A DNA stretch of 7,780 bases. It comes from Clostridiaceae bacterium (lineage in GTDB: Bacteria > Bacillota > Clostridia > Saccharofermentanales > DTU023). Shown here one piece after another: positions 1 through 5,504 of this stretch. A program made the translations under genes and the position numbers. Within the stretch, counting starts at the first letter, position 1, and each line of letters begins with the position of its first letter. The stretch lies in assembly GCA_012511185.1 (NCBI GenBank), contig JAAZGN010000147.1, positions 1 to 7,780 of the forward strand. The letters are read 5' to 3'. The notes beneath the pieces were generated by a model, which ran no database searches, was not told the origin of the DNA, and saw only the letters and a program-made list of their open reading frames with translations.

Positions 1-50
1 AGGAATTCTTAGCTACACGGAAGGCGGGAATTTAGGTTGACTGGGAGGGT

Positions 51-338
51 TTGACCAAGTTTGATCCGGGAATGGTTTTCTACTTCGGTGCAGAGGGAAT
101 ATTGAGGTACGAGGCCTCAGAAGACGCCCCGGATTACATCAAAGATGTCGTGGCAATCTTGGAAATAGCTGTTTGGAGATACAAGGTAACCGAGGGTGAG
201 CTCACCCTTATAGAGGACCCATCGGGTGACAAAAAAGAGTACCTCATGCGCTATGAGCTGGAGGGCGATTCCCTGACCCTCTACGAGGACATTAGTGAGT
301 CCGAATGTAGCGTGATGTATCTGAAACGATACAAATAA
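51..338 (+). CDS. small beta-rich hypothetical protein, possibly a 5'-truncated lipocalin-like domain
   Basis: The product is unrecognised at gene level. The 95 residues (TTG start) alternate polar and hydrophobic positions, with repeated phrases of the kind 'E-G-E-L-T-L' (about 48-53) and 'E-G-D-S-L-T-L' (about 70-76). That pattern resembles the C-terminal strands of small lipocalin-like domains found in secreted lipoproteins of Bacillota. No signal peptide or lipobox is present. The frame is closed upstream by TAG at 33-35, and GGGAGGG (43-49) is too close to the TTG at 51 to be a good ribosome binding site. ATG at 72 is an alternative start with only weak purines before it. Such domains normally follow a signal peptide, so this may be the 3' part of a gene broken by a frameshift near position 35, or a real short protein. 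It is followed 18 bases later by an intrinsic terminator. The open frame is reasonably sure; start and function are not. Confidence 0.5.
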   Translation: MTKFDPGMVFYFGAEGILRYEASEDAPDYIKDVVAILEIAVWRYKVTEGELTLIEDPSGDKKEYLMRYELEGDSLTLYEDISESECSVMYLKRYK

Positions 339-356
339 ATCGACTGATCCGTGAAG

Positions 357-386
357 AAAGCCGGCACCTTGGGACACCGGCTTTTT
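357..386 (+). terminator. intrinsic terminator after the 51-338 gene
   Basis: AAAGCCGG (357-364) pairs with CCGGCTTT (377-384) around a 12-base loop. The run of five T at 382-386 forms the tail. It lies 18 bases after the stop codon of the small plus-strand gene and separates it from the lipoprotein gene downstream. Confidence 0.75.
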
Positions 387-404
387 CAAGCCCATACTTG
401 CAGG

Positions 405-438
405 CTAAGGCCAGTGTGGCCTTGGTGCCGGACGGCGC
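405..438. repeat. two small adjacent inverted repeats in the leader before the lipoprotein gene
   Basis: AAGGCCA (407-413) and TGGCCTT (417-423) form a perfect 7-base dyad with a 3-base loop. It is followed at once by GTGCC (425-429) and GGCGC (434-438), which form a weaker hairpin. There is no T-tract, so this is not a terminator by itself. It could be an operator or an RNA structure; no function is shown. Confidence 0.4.
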
Positions 439-465
439 AACACATGCAATAAAAGCGTAGACAAA

Positions 466-494
466 TTTCAAACAGCAGCTGAGCACCATATAAA
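466..494 (+). promoter_or_regulatory. possible promoter of the lipoprotein gene
   Basis: TATAAA at 489-494 is a good -10 match. TTTCAA at 466-471, exactly 17 bases upstream, is only a weak -35 (3 of 6). Transcription from here would leave a short leader holding the GGAGG at 506-510. Confidence 0.35.
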
Positions 495-517
495 TCAGAA
501 TAAATGGAGGTGTAATG

Positions 518-1540
518 ATGAATTTTCACCGCTTGGGGCATCTAATTCTGACAATTATCCTGTTATTATTTCTTTCGGCATGCTCAATAGTTCCCCCCAA
601 CCCCACAACTTCGACCTCAACTGAAACGGCTCATAAAGAGAGCACACAGCTTGACGAATCAAGCATTCTAGGTGATTTGCAACTTCCTCCGGAAACGAAA
701 AACAGCAACCGGCTCTTTGAAAGTAAGAACAATACGCTTGCTTTGTCTGCTGAATATCCGGATCTGTCGCTCAACCGGGTCCTGGACTTCATGGACGTAC
801 TTTCGAAAGAGCGGTGGTTTCTTAAAAATAATTCTGTTTTCAAAGGCTCAACAAGCCTGGATATTTCTTATTCGACGGAAACGAAACAACTGTCTTTGGA
901 TTTCACAAAAAATCTTGACAAAGCCGAATGGCCGGACGTACTGCCTCCTTATCTGTCTTATGCGACTCCGGTTTTTTGCTTTGGGAGATTTATATCGTCT
1001 GAGAAGCGTACCATTCCCGATACAGACAGCGCTTCCATGCTTATTTTTGAGGAGGTAACCGCGGCGCAAATAGCAGAATATGAAAAACTGTTGATTGCCT
1101 CCGGCTATCTTTTTGATGGTGAAAATAATGGCCAGCGGTTTTATAAAAAAGACGCATGGTTTGTAACGCTTAGCTTTCAGGCTGAAAAAGGTCTTGCCGC
1201 TGTTATTGTTGGCCAATTCAAGATTGATGCAGTTGCGCTCCCCCCTTGGCCTGATCCGCTCCCGGAACCTATTAAACGGATACTGGCTGCTGTCCAGGCA
1301 AAACACACGGTAATCGAAACAGAAAATGGTTTTACCGCGACCGCCGAAGATATGTCTCTATCCGATCTGTATGACTTGTTGAAAGCATCAAGAAACCATT
1401 ATGGCTGGTCTGAACTTACCGACAAAAATGAAATGATTCATGCGGACGCAGGGCTTGTTTTAAAAATAGTTTCCTTCAGCACAGATAAGAACATCTTAAT
1501 TTTCACTCTCAGCGGCAGCGATATAGAAGCTTCTCCATGA
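518..1540 (+). CDS. putative lipoprotein with repeated end modules and two WPDxLP motifs
   Basis: This is a predicted surface lipoprotein of unknown function. With the start at ATG 518 it has 340 residues. GGAGG at 506-510 is 7 bases from this ATG, against 4 from the alternative ATG at 515. The N-terminus has a charged start, a hydrophobic core (about 9-19) and a lipobox L-S-A-C with lipidated Cys22, followed by a Ser/Thr-rich spacer (about 28-50). A first module (about 78-133) and a last module (about 270-335) look alike: a '-L-S-L-' or '-M-S-L-' start, a short helix, an aromatic turn, then two beta strands. Between them is a module (about 138-236) opened by W-P-D-V-L-P-P, and the second linker starts with W-P-D-P-L-P. 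The middle module has the 'A-x-I-x-x-Y-x-x-L-x-x-S-G-Y' helix seen in unnamed lipoproteins of Bacillota. The gene appears monocistronic and is A+T-richer than the copper operon. Ligand and role are unknown. Confidence 0.85.
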   Translation: MNFHRLGHLILTIILLLFLSACSIVPPNPTTSTSTETAHKESTQLDESSILGDLQLPPETKNSNRLFESKNNTLALSAEYPDLSLNRVLDFMDVLSKERWFLKNNSVFKGSTSLDISYSTETKQLSLDFTKNLDKAEWPDVLPPYLSYATPVFCFGRFISSEKRTIPDTDSASMLIFEEVTAAQIAEYEKLLIASGYLFDGENNGQRFYKKDAWFVTLSFQAEKGLAAVIVGQFKIDAVALPPWPDPLPEPIKRILAAVQAKHTVIETENGFTATAEDMSLSDLYDLLKASRNHYGWSELTDKNEMIHADAGLVLKIVSFSTDKNILIFTLSGSDIEASP

Positions 1541-1654
1541 CCAACACCTACTCTGTAAGGCACTTTTAAGGATGGCGTTTTCGATGATGGAATCCTGGAC
1601 TATGGTTTTCGCCCGACAGAAGGATATTACAGCTAGTAATATAGGATTGAAAAG

Positions 1655-1687
1655 TAAAAGCCCCGCGACATCTCTGTTGCAGGGCTT
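1655..1687 (-). terminator. intrinsic terminator of tRNA-Val
   Basis: On the minus strand AAGCCC (1687-1682) pairs with GGGCTT (1663-1658). The stem continues inside, past one C/A mismatch, as GCAACA (1680-1675) with TGTCGC (1670-1665), counting one G-U pair, around a 4-base loop. A T-rich tail (TTTTACTTTT) follows on the minus strand. It begins 3 bases after the CCA end of the tRNA. Read on the plus strand the hairpin has no T-tract, so it is probably not a terminator for the lipoprotein gene. Confidence 0.8.
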
Positions 1688-1690
1688 ATC

Positions 1691-1767
1691 TGGTGGGTGA
1701 TACTGGACTTGAACCAGTGACCCCCTGCATGTCACGCAGGTACTCTAACCAACTGAGCCAATCACCC
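1691..1767 (-). tRNA. tRNA-Val (anticodon GAC)
   Basis: The 77-base gene reads on the minus strand and folds into a full cloverleaf. The acceptor GGGTGAT pairs with ATCACCC, and the discriminator A plus an encoded CCA end the gene (1691-1694). The D arm is GCTC/GAGT with a 9-base loop containing GG; the G10-U25 pair is slightly unusual. The anticodon stem CCTGC/GCAGG holds the loop G-T-GAC-A-T, giving anticodon GAC, which reads GUC and GUU. The variable loop has 5 bases, and the T arm ACTGG/CCAGT has the loop TTCAAGT. It has its own promoter and terminator and no adjacent tRNA, so it is a single-gene unit. Confidence 0.96.
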
Positions 1768-1779
1768 GGGCCGTGCCCT

Positions 1780-1808
1780 AGTTTACACAACCCGGCCATT
1801 ACTGTCAA
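1780..1808 (-). promoter_or_regulatory. promoter of tRNA-Val
   Basis: On the minus strand a perfect -35 TTGACA (1808-1803) is separated by exactly 17 bases from the -10 TAAACT (1785-1780). The next bases, AGGGCACGG, are G+C-rich, the kind of discriminator typical of growth-rate and stringently controlled stable RNA promoters. The predicted transcript start is about 5 bases before the mature tRNA. The element lies in the region shared with the divergent yjbQ gene. Confidence 0.8.
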
Positions 1809-1835
1809 ACGAAAAATTGATGCTATCATGACCAA

Positions 1836-1853
1836 GATAAATGAGATAAATGA
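1836..1853. repeat. perfect tandem 9-base repeat in the yjbQ leader
   Basis: GATAAATGA occurs twice in direct succession (1836-1844 and 1845-1853), ending about 25 bases before the yjbQ start codon and 16 bases before its ribosome binding site. It may be a slippage duplication or a paired binding site. No convincing plus-strand promoter was found here. Confidence 0.6.
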
Positions 1854-1878
1854 CAATGTAAGCTGTTTGGGAGGACCT

Positions 1879-2295
1879 ATGAAATCTTATCGCAAAGAAT
1901 TGACATTCAACACCCGAACACGGCGGGCCTTCATCAATATTACGCCCGAGGTAAAGAGGTGCCTGGCTGAAAGCGGGATTCAGGAGGGTTTGCTTCTTTG
2001 CAACCCCATGCACATTACCGCCAGTGTTTTCATCAACGATGACGAGTCGGGATTGCTCAGCGATTTTGAGGTTTTTCTGGAAAAACTGGCTCCCGAAAAA
2101 CCTTACGAGCAGTACCGTCACAATGGTTATGAAGACAATGCCGATGCCCATTTGAAGCGAAGCGTCATGGGCAGGGAAGTGGTTGTTGCAATCACAAAGG
2201 GGCAACTGGATTTTGGAACCTGGGAGCAGATCTTCTACGGCGAGTTTGATGGCAAAAGACCCAAGAGAGTTCTGGTCAAGATCATCGGTGAATAA
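1879..2295 (+). CDS. yjbQ: YjbQ/UPF0047 family protein
   Basis: The 138-residue product is the usual full length for the YjbQ (UPF0047) family. Members form small trimeric, metal-containing proteins, and some have weak thiamine-phosphate synthase activity; the main cellular role is unsettled. The family pattern is complete: 'I-T-P-E-V' (21-25), 'G-I-Q-E-G' (33-37), the metal-binding His45 in M-H-I-T-A, 'F-I-N-D-D-E' (51-56), His81 before N-G-Y-E-D-N, His91 in D-A-H-L, then 'K-G-Q-L-D-F-G-T-W-E-Q-I' (107-118) and the E-F-D-G loop (122-125). ATG 1879 was chosen because GGGAGGA (1869-1875) precedes it and family members begin about here. The upstream in-frame extension (from 1693) crosses the tRNA and is not coding. 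It is divergent from tRNA-Val and convergent with the copper operon, so probably monocistronic. The family call is sure; the physiological role is not. Confidence 0.93.
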   Translation: MKSYRKELTFNTRTRRAFINITPEVKRCLAESGIQEGLLLCNPMHITASVFINDDESGLLSDFEVFLEKLAPEKPYEQYRHNGYEDNADAHLKRSVMGREVVVAITKGQLDFGTWEQIFYGEFDGKRPKRVLVKIIGE

Positions 2296-2296
2296 G

Positions 2297-2328
2297 CGGG
2301 CGCCAGTAAAGGCGCCCGTCCTTCGCTT
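2297..2328. terminator. shared hairpin terminator between yjbQ and the copper operon
   Basis: CGGGCGCC (2297-2304) and GGCGCCCG (2311-2318) form a perfect 8-base stem with loop AGTAAA. It starts 1 base after the yjbQ stop codon and lies 12 bases from the stop of the opposing last operon gene. The tails on both strands are only moderately T-rich (TCCTTCGCTT on plus), so termination may be partial. The position between convergent genes supports a two-way terminator. Confidence 0.6.
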
Positions 2329-2330
2329 AA

Positions 2331-2738
2331 CTAGACCCCTTCCGTCGCATTGGGAGGCACCTGATCCGGCTGGACGTAGTAGTCCGGCGGAGGCGTGGCC
2401 TGAGGCGGCACCTGCCCGTATGCGGGAACCTGATAGGGTTGCGGCTTGCTAAAGGCGGAGGGCCCGTGGAGGGCAAGCATTTCCATCCGCATGAAGTGTC
2501 GCAGTACCTGAACCACCACCTCGGTAGCCACCCAGATAAGGAAGGCAACCACGATGACGGCCACGAGGGCCAGCACAATCATGAGGGTGCTGACAGCAAA
2601 TGCGTCGCTGTACTGCCGAAGGATAATGTCTCTGGCAATCAGGACGTAAGCTGCGCCGCCGACCATGACAATCAGGCCGATCCATCTGACGATCGAAATC
2701 AGGGTCGCCAGTCTTCCGAGGTTTTTGTGCTTGTTCAT
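2331..2738 (-). CDS. small two-TM membrane protein with Met/His motif and Pro-rich tail, last gene of the copper operon
   Basis: The 135-residue protein belongs to no family I recognise. It has a basic start, a first membrane segment (about 12-35) and a second, very hydrophobic one (about 49-77). Right after the second segment comes the motif H81-x-M83-x-M85-x-M87-x-x-x-H91. The tail from about 97 to 130 is rich in Pro, Gln and Tyr and likely disordered. It begins 25 bases after the copA stop, with GAGGT (2749-2745) 6 bases before the ATG, and is the last gene before the shared terminator. The place behind copA together with the Met/His cluster suggests a link to copper at the membrane, for example as an accessory factor or metal-binding partner. 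This is inference only. The gene itself is well supported by start, spacing and hydrophobic pattern. Confidence 0.8.
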   Translation of the reverse strand: MNKHKNLGRLATLISIVRWIGLIVMVGGAAYVLIARDIILRQYSDAFAVSTLMIVLALVAVIVVAFLIWVATEVVVQVLRHFMRMEMLALHGPSAFSKPQPYQVPAYGQVPPQATPPPDYYVQPDQVPPNATEGV

Positions 2739-2763
2739 TTTTTTACCTCACGATGTTCATTTC

Positions 2764-2973
2764 TTATCCGACGACCTGGTAACCTTCGTCGGTAATCGCT
2801 TGTGTGACAGCTTCAAGACTGACATTGCCGTTCGTTTCAACCGTCACGCGTTTTGTTTGCAGTTCAGCGTGGGCGTTGCTCACACCGGGTATTGCTTTCA
2901 GGGCTTTTTCCACACGGGCCGTACAATGGCCGCAGGTCATGCCCTCAACTTCAAGAACCATTTCCATGTCCAT
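2764..2973 (-). other. copZ: possible nested copZ: free copper chaperone from an internal start in copA
   Basis: The last 69 residues of CopA, beginning at the internal ATG 2973, are the length of a free CopZ chaperone. They start like one (M-D-M-E-M-V-L-E-V-E-G-M-T-C-G-H-C) and end in the typical G-Y-Q-V-V-G. The C-x-H-C metal site is the variant usual in CopZ, whereas the N-terminal domain of the same protein has C-A-S-C. CopZ carries Cu(I) to CopA in the cytoplasm. The ATG is preceded by a strong ribosome binding site in frame. Production of a separate protein is inference: E. coli copA makes a free chaperone by a different way, programmed frameshifting in the N-terminal domain. The alternative is a plain fusion used only as a C-terminal domain. 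Confidence 0.4.
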
Positions 2974-5403
2974 GGTTTCTTCCTCCCCTTCCAGATCAGG
3001 GATGACCGGACAGGCCCTGTCCGTGATCCCCGCTGTAATCAAATCATCCACGCGAAGGGATGATGTTTCCTGAATCAATTTCTTGCGCCTGCCTTCTTTT
3101 CCGGGTTTGAAGCTCCTGAGTCGCAAGGCGTTCAGTACCACGAAGATGGAACTGAAACTCATGGCAAGGGCTCCGATCATGGGGGTCAGCTTGAGGCCGT
3201 AGGGGACATAGAAAACACCGGCCGCGACCGGGATGGCGATCACATTGTAGAAAAAAGCCCAGAAGAGATTTTCCTTGATGGTCCGCAGGGTCTTGCGGCT
3301 CAGTTCAATGGCCGTCACGGCGTCGTTCAATTCATTTCGGACGAGTACGATGTCGGCCGATTCAATGGCGATGTCACTGCCTGCGCCGATGGCGATGCCG
3401 ACATCGGCGACTGCCAGCGCAGGCGCATCATTGATGCCATCACCCACCATGGCAACCCGCTCGCCCTGTTGGCGCAGCCGGCTGATGACCTCAGCCTTGT
3501 CGGTTGGCAGTACCTCGGCGATGACCTGGACGCCACCCAGTTCGCGGCCGATGGCTTCGGCTGTCGCCTGACGGTCACCTGTCAACATGATGACGCGAAT
3601 ACCCAGCTTGTGAAGCCGGTCGACCGCCTCGGCGCTACCGGGTTTCAGCTGGTCCGTCGCCCCGATCAGCCCCAGGAGCTTATGATCGAGTGCCAGAAAA
3701 AGAATGGTCCGGCCTTCAGCGGCCAGATGATCGGCTTGATCCTCCAGGACCTGGTCCCTGACGCCCAGCTCTTTCATGTAATTGCCGCTGCCGATGTAAA
3801 CCGACCGGCCGTCTTTCAGGACGCCTTTGACACCGCGGCCGGGAACTGCTTCGAAGTGCTCCAGCGGGATCCGGTCTCCCAGATCCTTGGCGTCAGCCGC
3901 CCTAAGTATTGCTCCTGCCAGAGGATGCTCCGAAAGTTCCTCCAGGGTGGCCGCCAGGTTCAGGAGCTCCTCTTGTGTACTGAAAGCTTCCTCTCCCCGC
4001 TCTGCCGCCACAATCTCTGTCACTTCCGGCTTACCTGCCGTCAGGGTTCCTGTCTTGTCGAAGACCACGCTGCTTAAGCTTCCGGCGTCCTCCAGGGCCT
4101 CACCCGATTTGATCAGGATCCCATGGCGGGCGCCCTGACCCGTGGCCACCATGATGGCGACCGGTGTCGCCAGCCCCAGAGCGCAGGGACAGGAAATGAC
4201 AAGAACAGAAATGGACATGGAGAAGGCCAGCTCACCAGGGTAGCCAAGCAGGAGCCATATCGCCAGCGTGCCGAGGGCGATAGCGATTACGGCAGGGACG
4301 AAAACCCCCGCCACCCGGTCTGCCAGGCGGGCGACCGGGGCTTTGGAGGAGGATGCCTCTTCCATCAGTTGAATCATTTGGGACAGGGTCGTATCCTCAC
4401 CTGTCTTGGTCGCTTCAAAAAGCAATGTCCCCGTTCCATTGATGGTGGCTGAGGTCACCGGATCGCCCGGCGCTTTTTCGACCGGGATACTCTCACCGGT
4501 CATAGCCGACTCGTCGATGGAGCTGTGACCCTCGCGGACGACACCGTCACAGGGTACGCGCGCGCCAGGCAGCAAAACAACCAGGTCGCCGAGCCGCAGA
4601 CCCTCCGCGTCGATCTCAAGGCGTTCCCCGTTTCGCATGACCATGGCTGTTTGCGGAACCAGGTCCATGAGACTGGTCAGCGCCTCGGAAGTCTTGCCCT
4701 TGGCTCTGGCCTCCAGAGTCTTACCGACCATGATCAGGACCAGGATCATGGCAGCGGATTCGAAGTAGAGCTGATGGAGATAGCGGTCAATCAGTGTGCC
4801 ATCGCCCATACCCAATCCGTTGCCTATCCTGTAAATGGCGAAGAGCCCGAAGACAAAGGAGGCCGCCGAGCCCAGCGCGATCAAGGTGTTCATGTTGGGC
4901 GCACGATGTATCATTCCTTTAAAACCCGACGTAAAGAAAAAGCCGTTAATCAGGAGAACAGGAAGGGCAAAGACCATTTGCAAAAGCGCGTAGCCAACGG
5001 CATTCTCATGGCCGGTGAGAAAAGAGGGAAGTGGTAAGCCCAACATGGGCCCCATGGAAAGCCACATGAGGGGAATGAGCAAAATGGCGGAGGAAATAAG
5101 ACGCCTTCGCATCAGGCGCTCCTCTTTCTCACGTTCTTCAACAAGCTTTTGTCGCTCGGCACGCCGGCCGGCCTTCCTGGAACCTTCAATCCCCCCGACC
5201 AGACTGATGCCGTAGCCGGCCTTCTCAACTGCCGCCATCACAGCTGTCTCTGTTTGAAGCCTGGTATCCAGATCAACCGTCATGGTCCCCGTCAGCAAAT
5301 TGACATTAACGTCGCTGACGCCGTCCAGTTTCCCAACCGAGCGGGTGACCGCCGCCTGACAGGAGGCGCAGGTCATCCCGGTCACCGCAAAAGTTTTTTT
5401 CAT
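2764..5403 (-). CDS. copA: Cu(I)-exporting P1B-type ATPase CopA with a C-terminal CopZ-like domain
   Basis: This ATPase pumps Cu(I) out of the cytoplasm. With ATG 5403 as start (GGGG about 6 bases upstream; GTG 5415 adds 4 residues) it has 879 residues. In order: an N-terminal metal-binding domain with G-M-T-C-A-S-C (9-15); four membrane segments (about 102-231); the actuator loop with T-G-E-S (302-305); the C-P-C ion site (405-407); D-K-T-G-T-L-T with phosphorylated Asp449; S-E-H-P (491-494); G-D-G-I-N-D-A-P (654-661); and the Cu(I)-type residues Y-N (719-720) and M-x-x-S-S (748-752) in the last two membrane segments. A normal CopA would end near 766. Here a linker of about 44 residues and a second metal-binding domain with G-M-T-C-G-H-C (821-827) follow. 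It lies 25 bases upstream of the small membrane gene and about 100 bases after the 275-residue gene, with no clear promoter of its own. Confidence 0.96.
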   Translation of the reverse strand: MKKTFAVTGMTCASCQAAVTRSVGKLDGVSDVNVNLLTGTMTVDLDTRLQTETAVMAAVEKAGYGISLVGGIEGSRKAGRRAERQKLVEEREKEERLMRRRLISSAILLIPLMWLSMGPMLGLPLPSFLTGHENAVGYALLQMVFALPVLLINGFFFTSGFKGMIHRAPNMNTLIALGSAASFVFGLFAIYRIGNGLGMGDGTLIDRYLHQLYFESAAMILVLIMVGKTLEARAKGKTSEALTSLMDLVPQTAMVMRNGERLEIDAEGLRLGDLVVLLPGARVPCDGVVREGHSSIDESAMTGESIPVEKAPGDPVTSATINGTGTLLFEATKTGEDTTLSQMIQLMEEASSSKAPVARLADRVAGVFVPAVIAIALGTLAIWLLLGYPGELAFSMSISVLVISCPCALGLATPVAIMVATGQGARHGILIKSGEALEDAGSLSSVVFDKTGTLTAGKPEVTEIVAAERGEEAFSTQEELLNLAATLEELSEHPLAGAILRAADAKDLGDRIPLEHFEAVPGRGVKGVLKDGRSVYIGSGNYMKELGVRDQVLEDQADHLAAEGRTILFLALDHKLLGLIGATDQLKPGSAEAVDRLHKLGIRVIMLTGDRQATAEAIGRELGGVQVIAEVLPTDKAEVISRLRQQGERVAMVGDGINDAPALAVADVGIAIGAGSDIAIESADIVLVRNELNDAVTAIELSRKTLRTIKENLFWAFFYNVIAIPVAAGVFYVPYGLKLTPMIGALAMSFSSIFVVLNALRLRSFKPGKEGRRKKLIQETSSLRVDDLITAGITDRACPVIPDLEGEEETMDMEMVLEVEGMTCGHCTARVEKALKAIPGVSNAHAELQTKRVTVETNGNVSLEAVTQAITDEGYQVVG
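2981..2990 (-). promoter_or_regulatory. internal ribosome binding site within copA
   Basis: On the minus strand AAGGGGAGGA lies in the linker. Its GGAGG (2986-2982) is separated by 8 bases from the ATG at 2973-2971, close to the best spacing. The same bases encode Glu-Gly-Glu-Glu, so a purine-rich run could also arise from acidic codons alone. Confidence 0.5.
3007..3023. repeat. 17-base palindrome in the CopA-CopZ linker
   Basis: CGGACAGG (3007-3014) and CCTGTCCG (3016-3023) are perfect inverted copies around a single C. As RNA it would form a 6-base stem with a 5-base loop. It sits about 17 bases upstream of the internal ribosome binding site, in coding sequence for a linker with little constraint. 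Confidence 0.6.
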
Positions 5404-5504
5404 CTCAAGCCCCACTTTCCATGAGTCATCTTACGGTCAAAAGCACTCCACCGTCGTAACAACGGGCGCGCCTGGTCATCTCGTTCAGGTATTGGAGATG
5501 AATG

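Noticed and set aside
1572..1700. 42-codon plus-strand ORF after the lipoprotein gene
   Set aside because: It overlaps the tRNA terminator and the tRNA 3' end, its AAGG touches the ATG, and the protein has no recognisable features.
1693..1878. In-frame extension of the yjbQ reading frame (M-G-D-T-G-L-E-P-V-T...)
   Set aside because: It is the antisense reading of the tRNA-Val gene, a classic false ORF. The real start is ATG 1879 with its own ribosome binding site.
3469..4077. 202-codon plus-strand ORF opposite copA
   Set aside because: It is a shadow of the G+C-rich copA frame, with low-complexity composition, no ribosome binding site and no domain pattern. The same holds for the other plus-strand ORFs from 2804 to 5424.
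5404..5504. Copper-responsive operator or promoter before copA
   Set aside because: TTGACC is present on the minus strand, but no -10 lies at a suitable distance, and no CsoR- or CopY-like palindrome was found.
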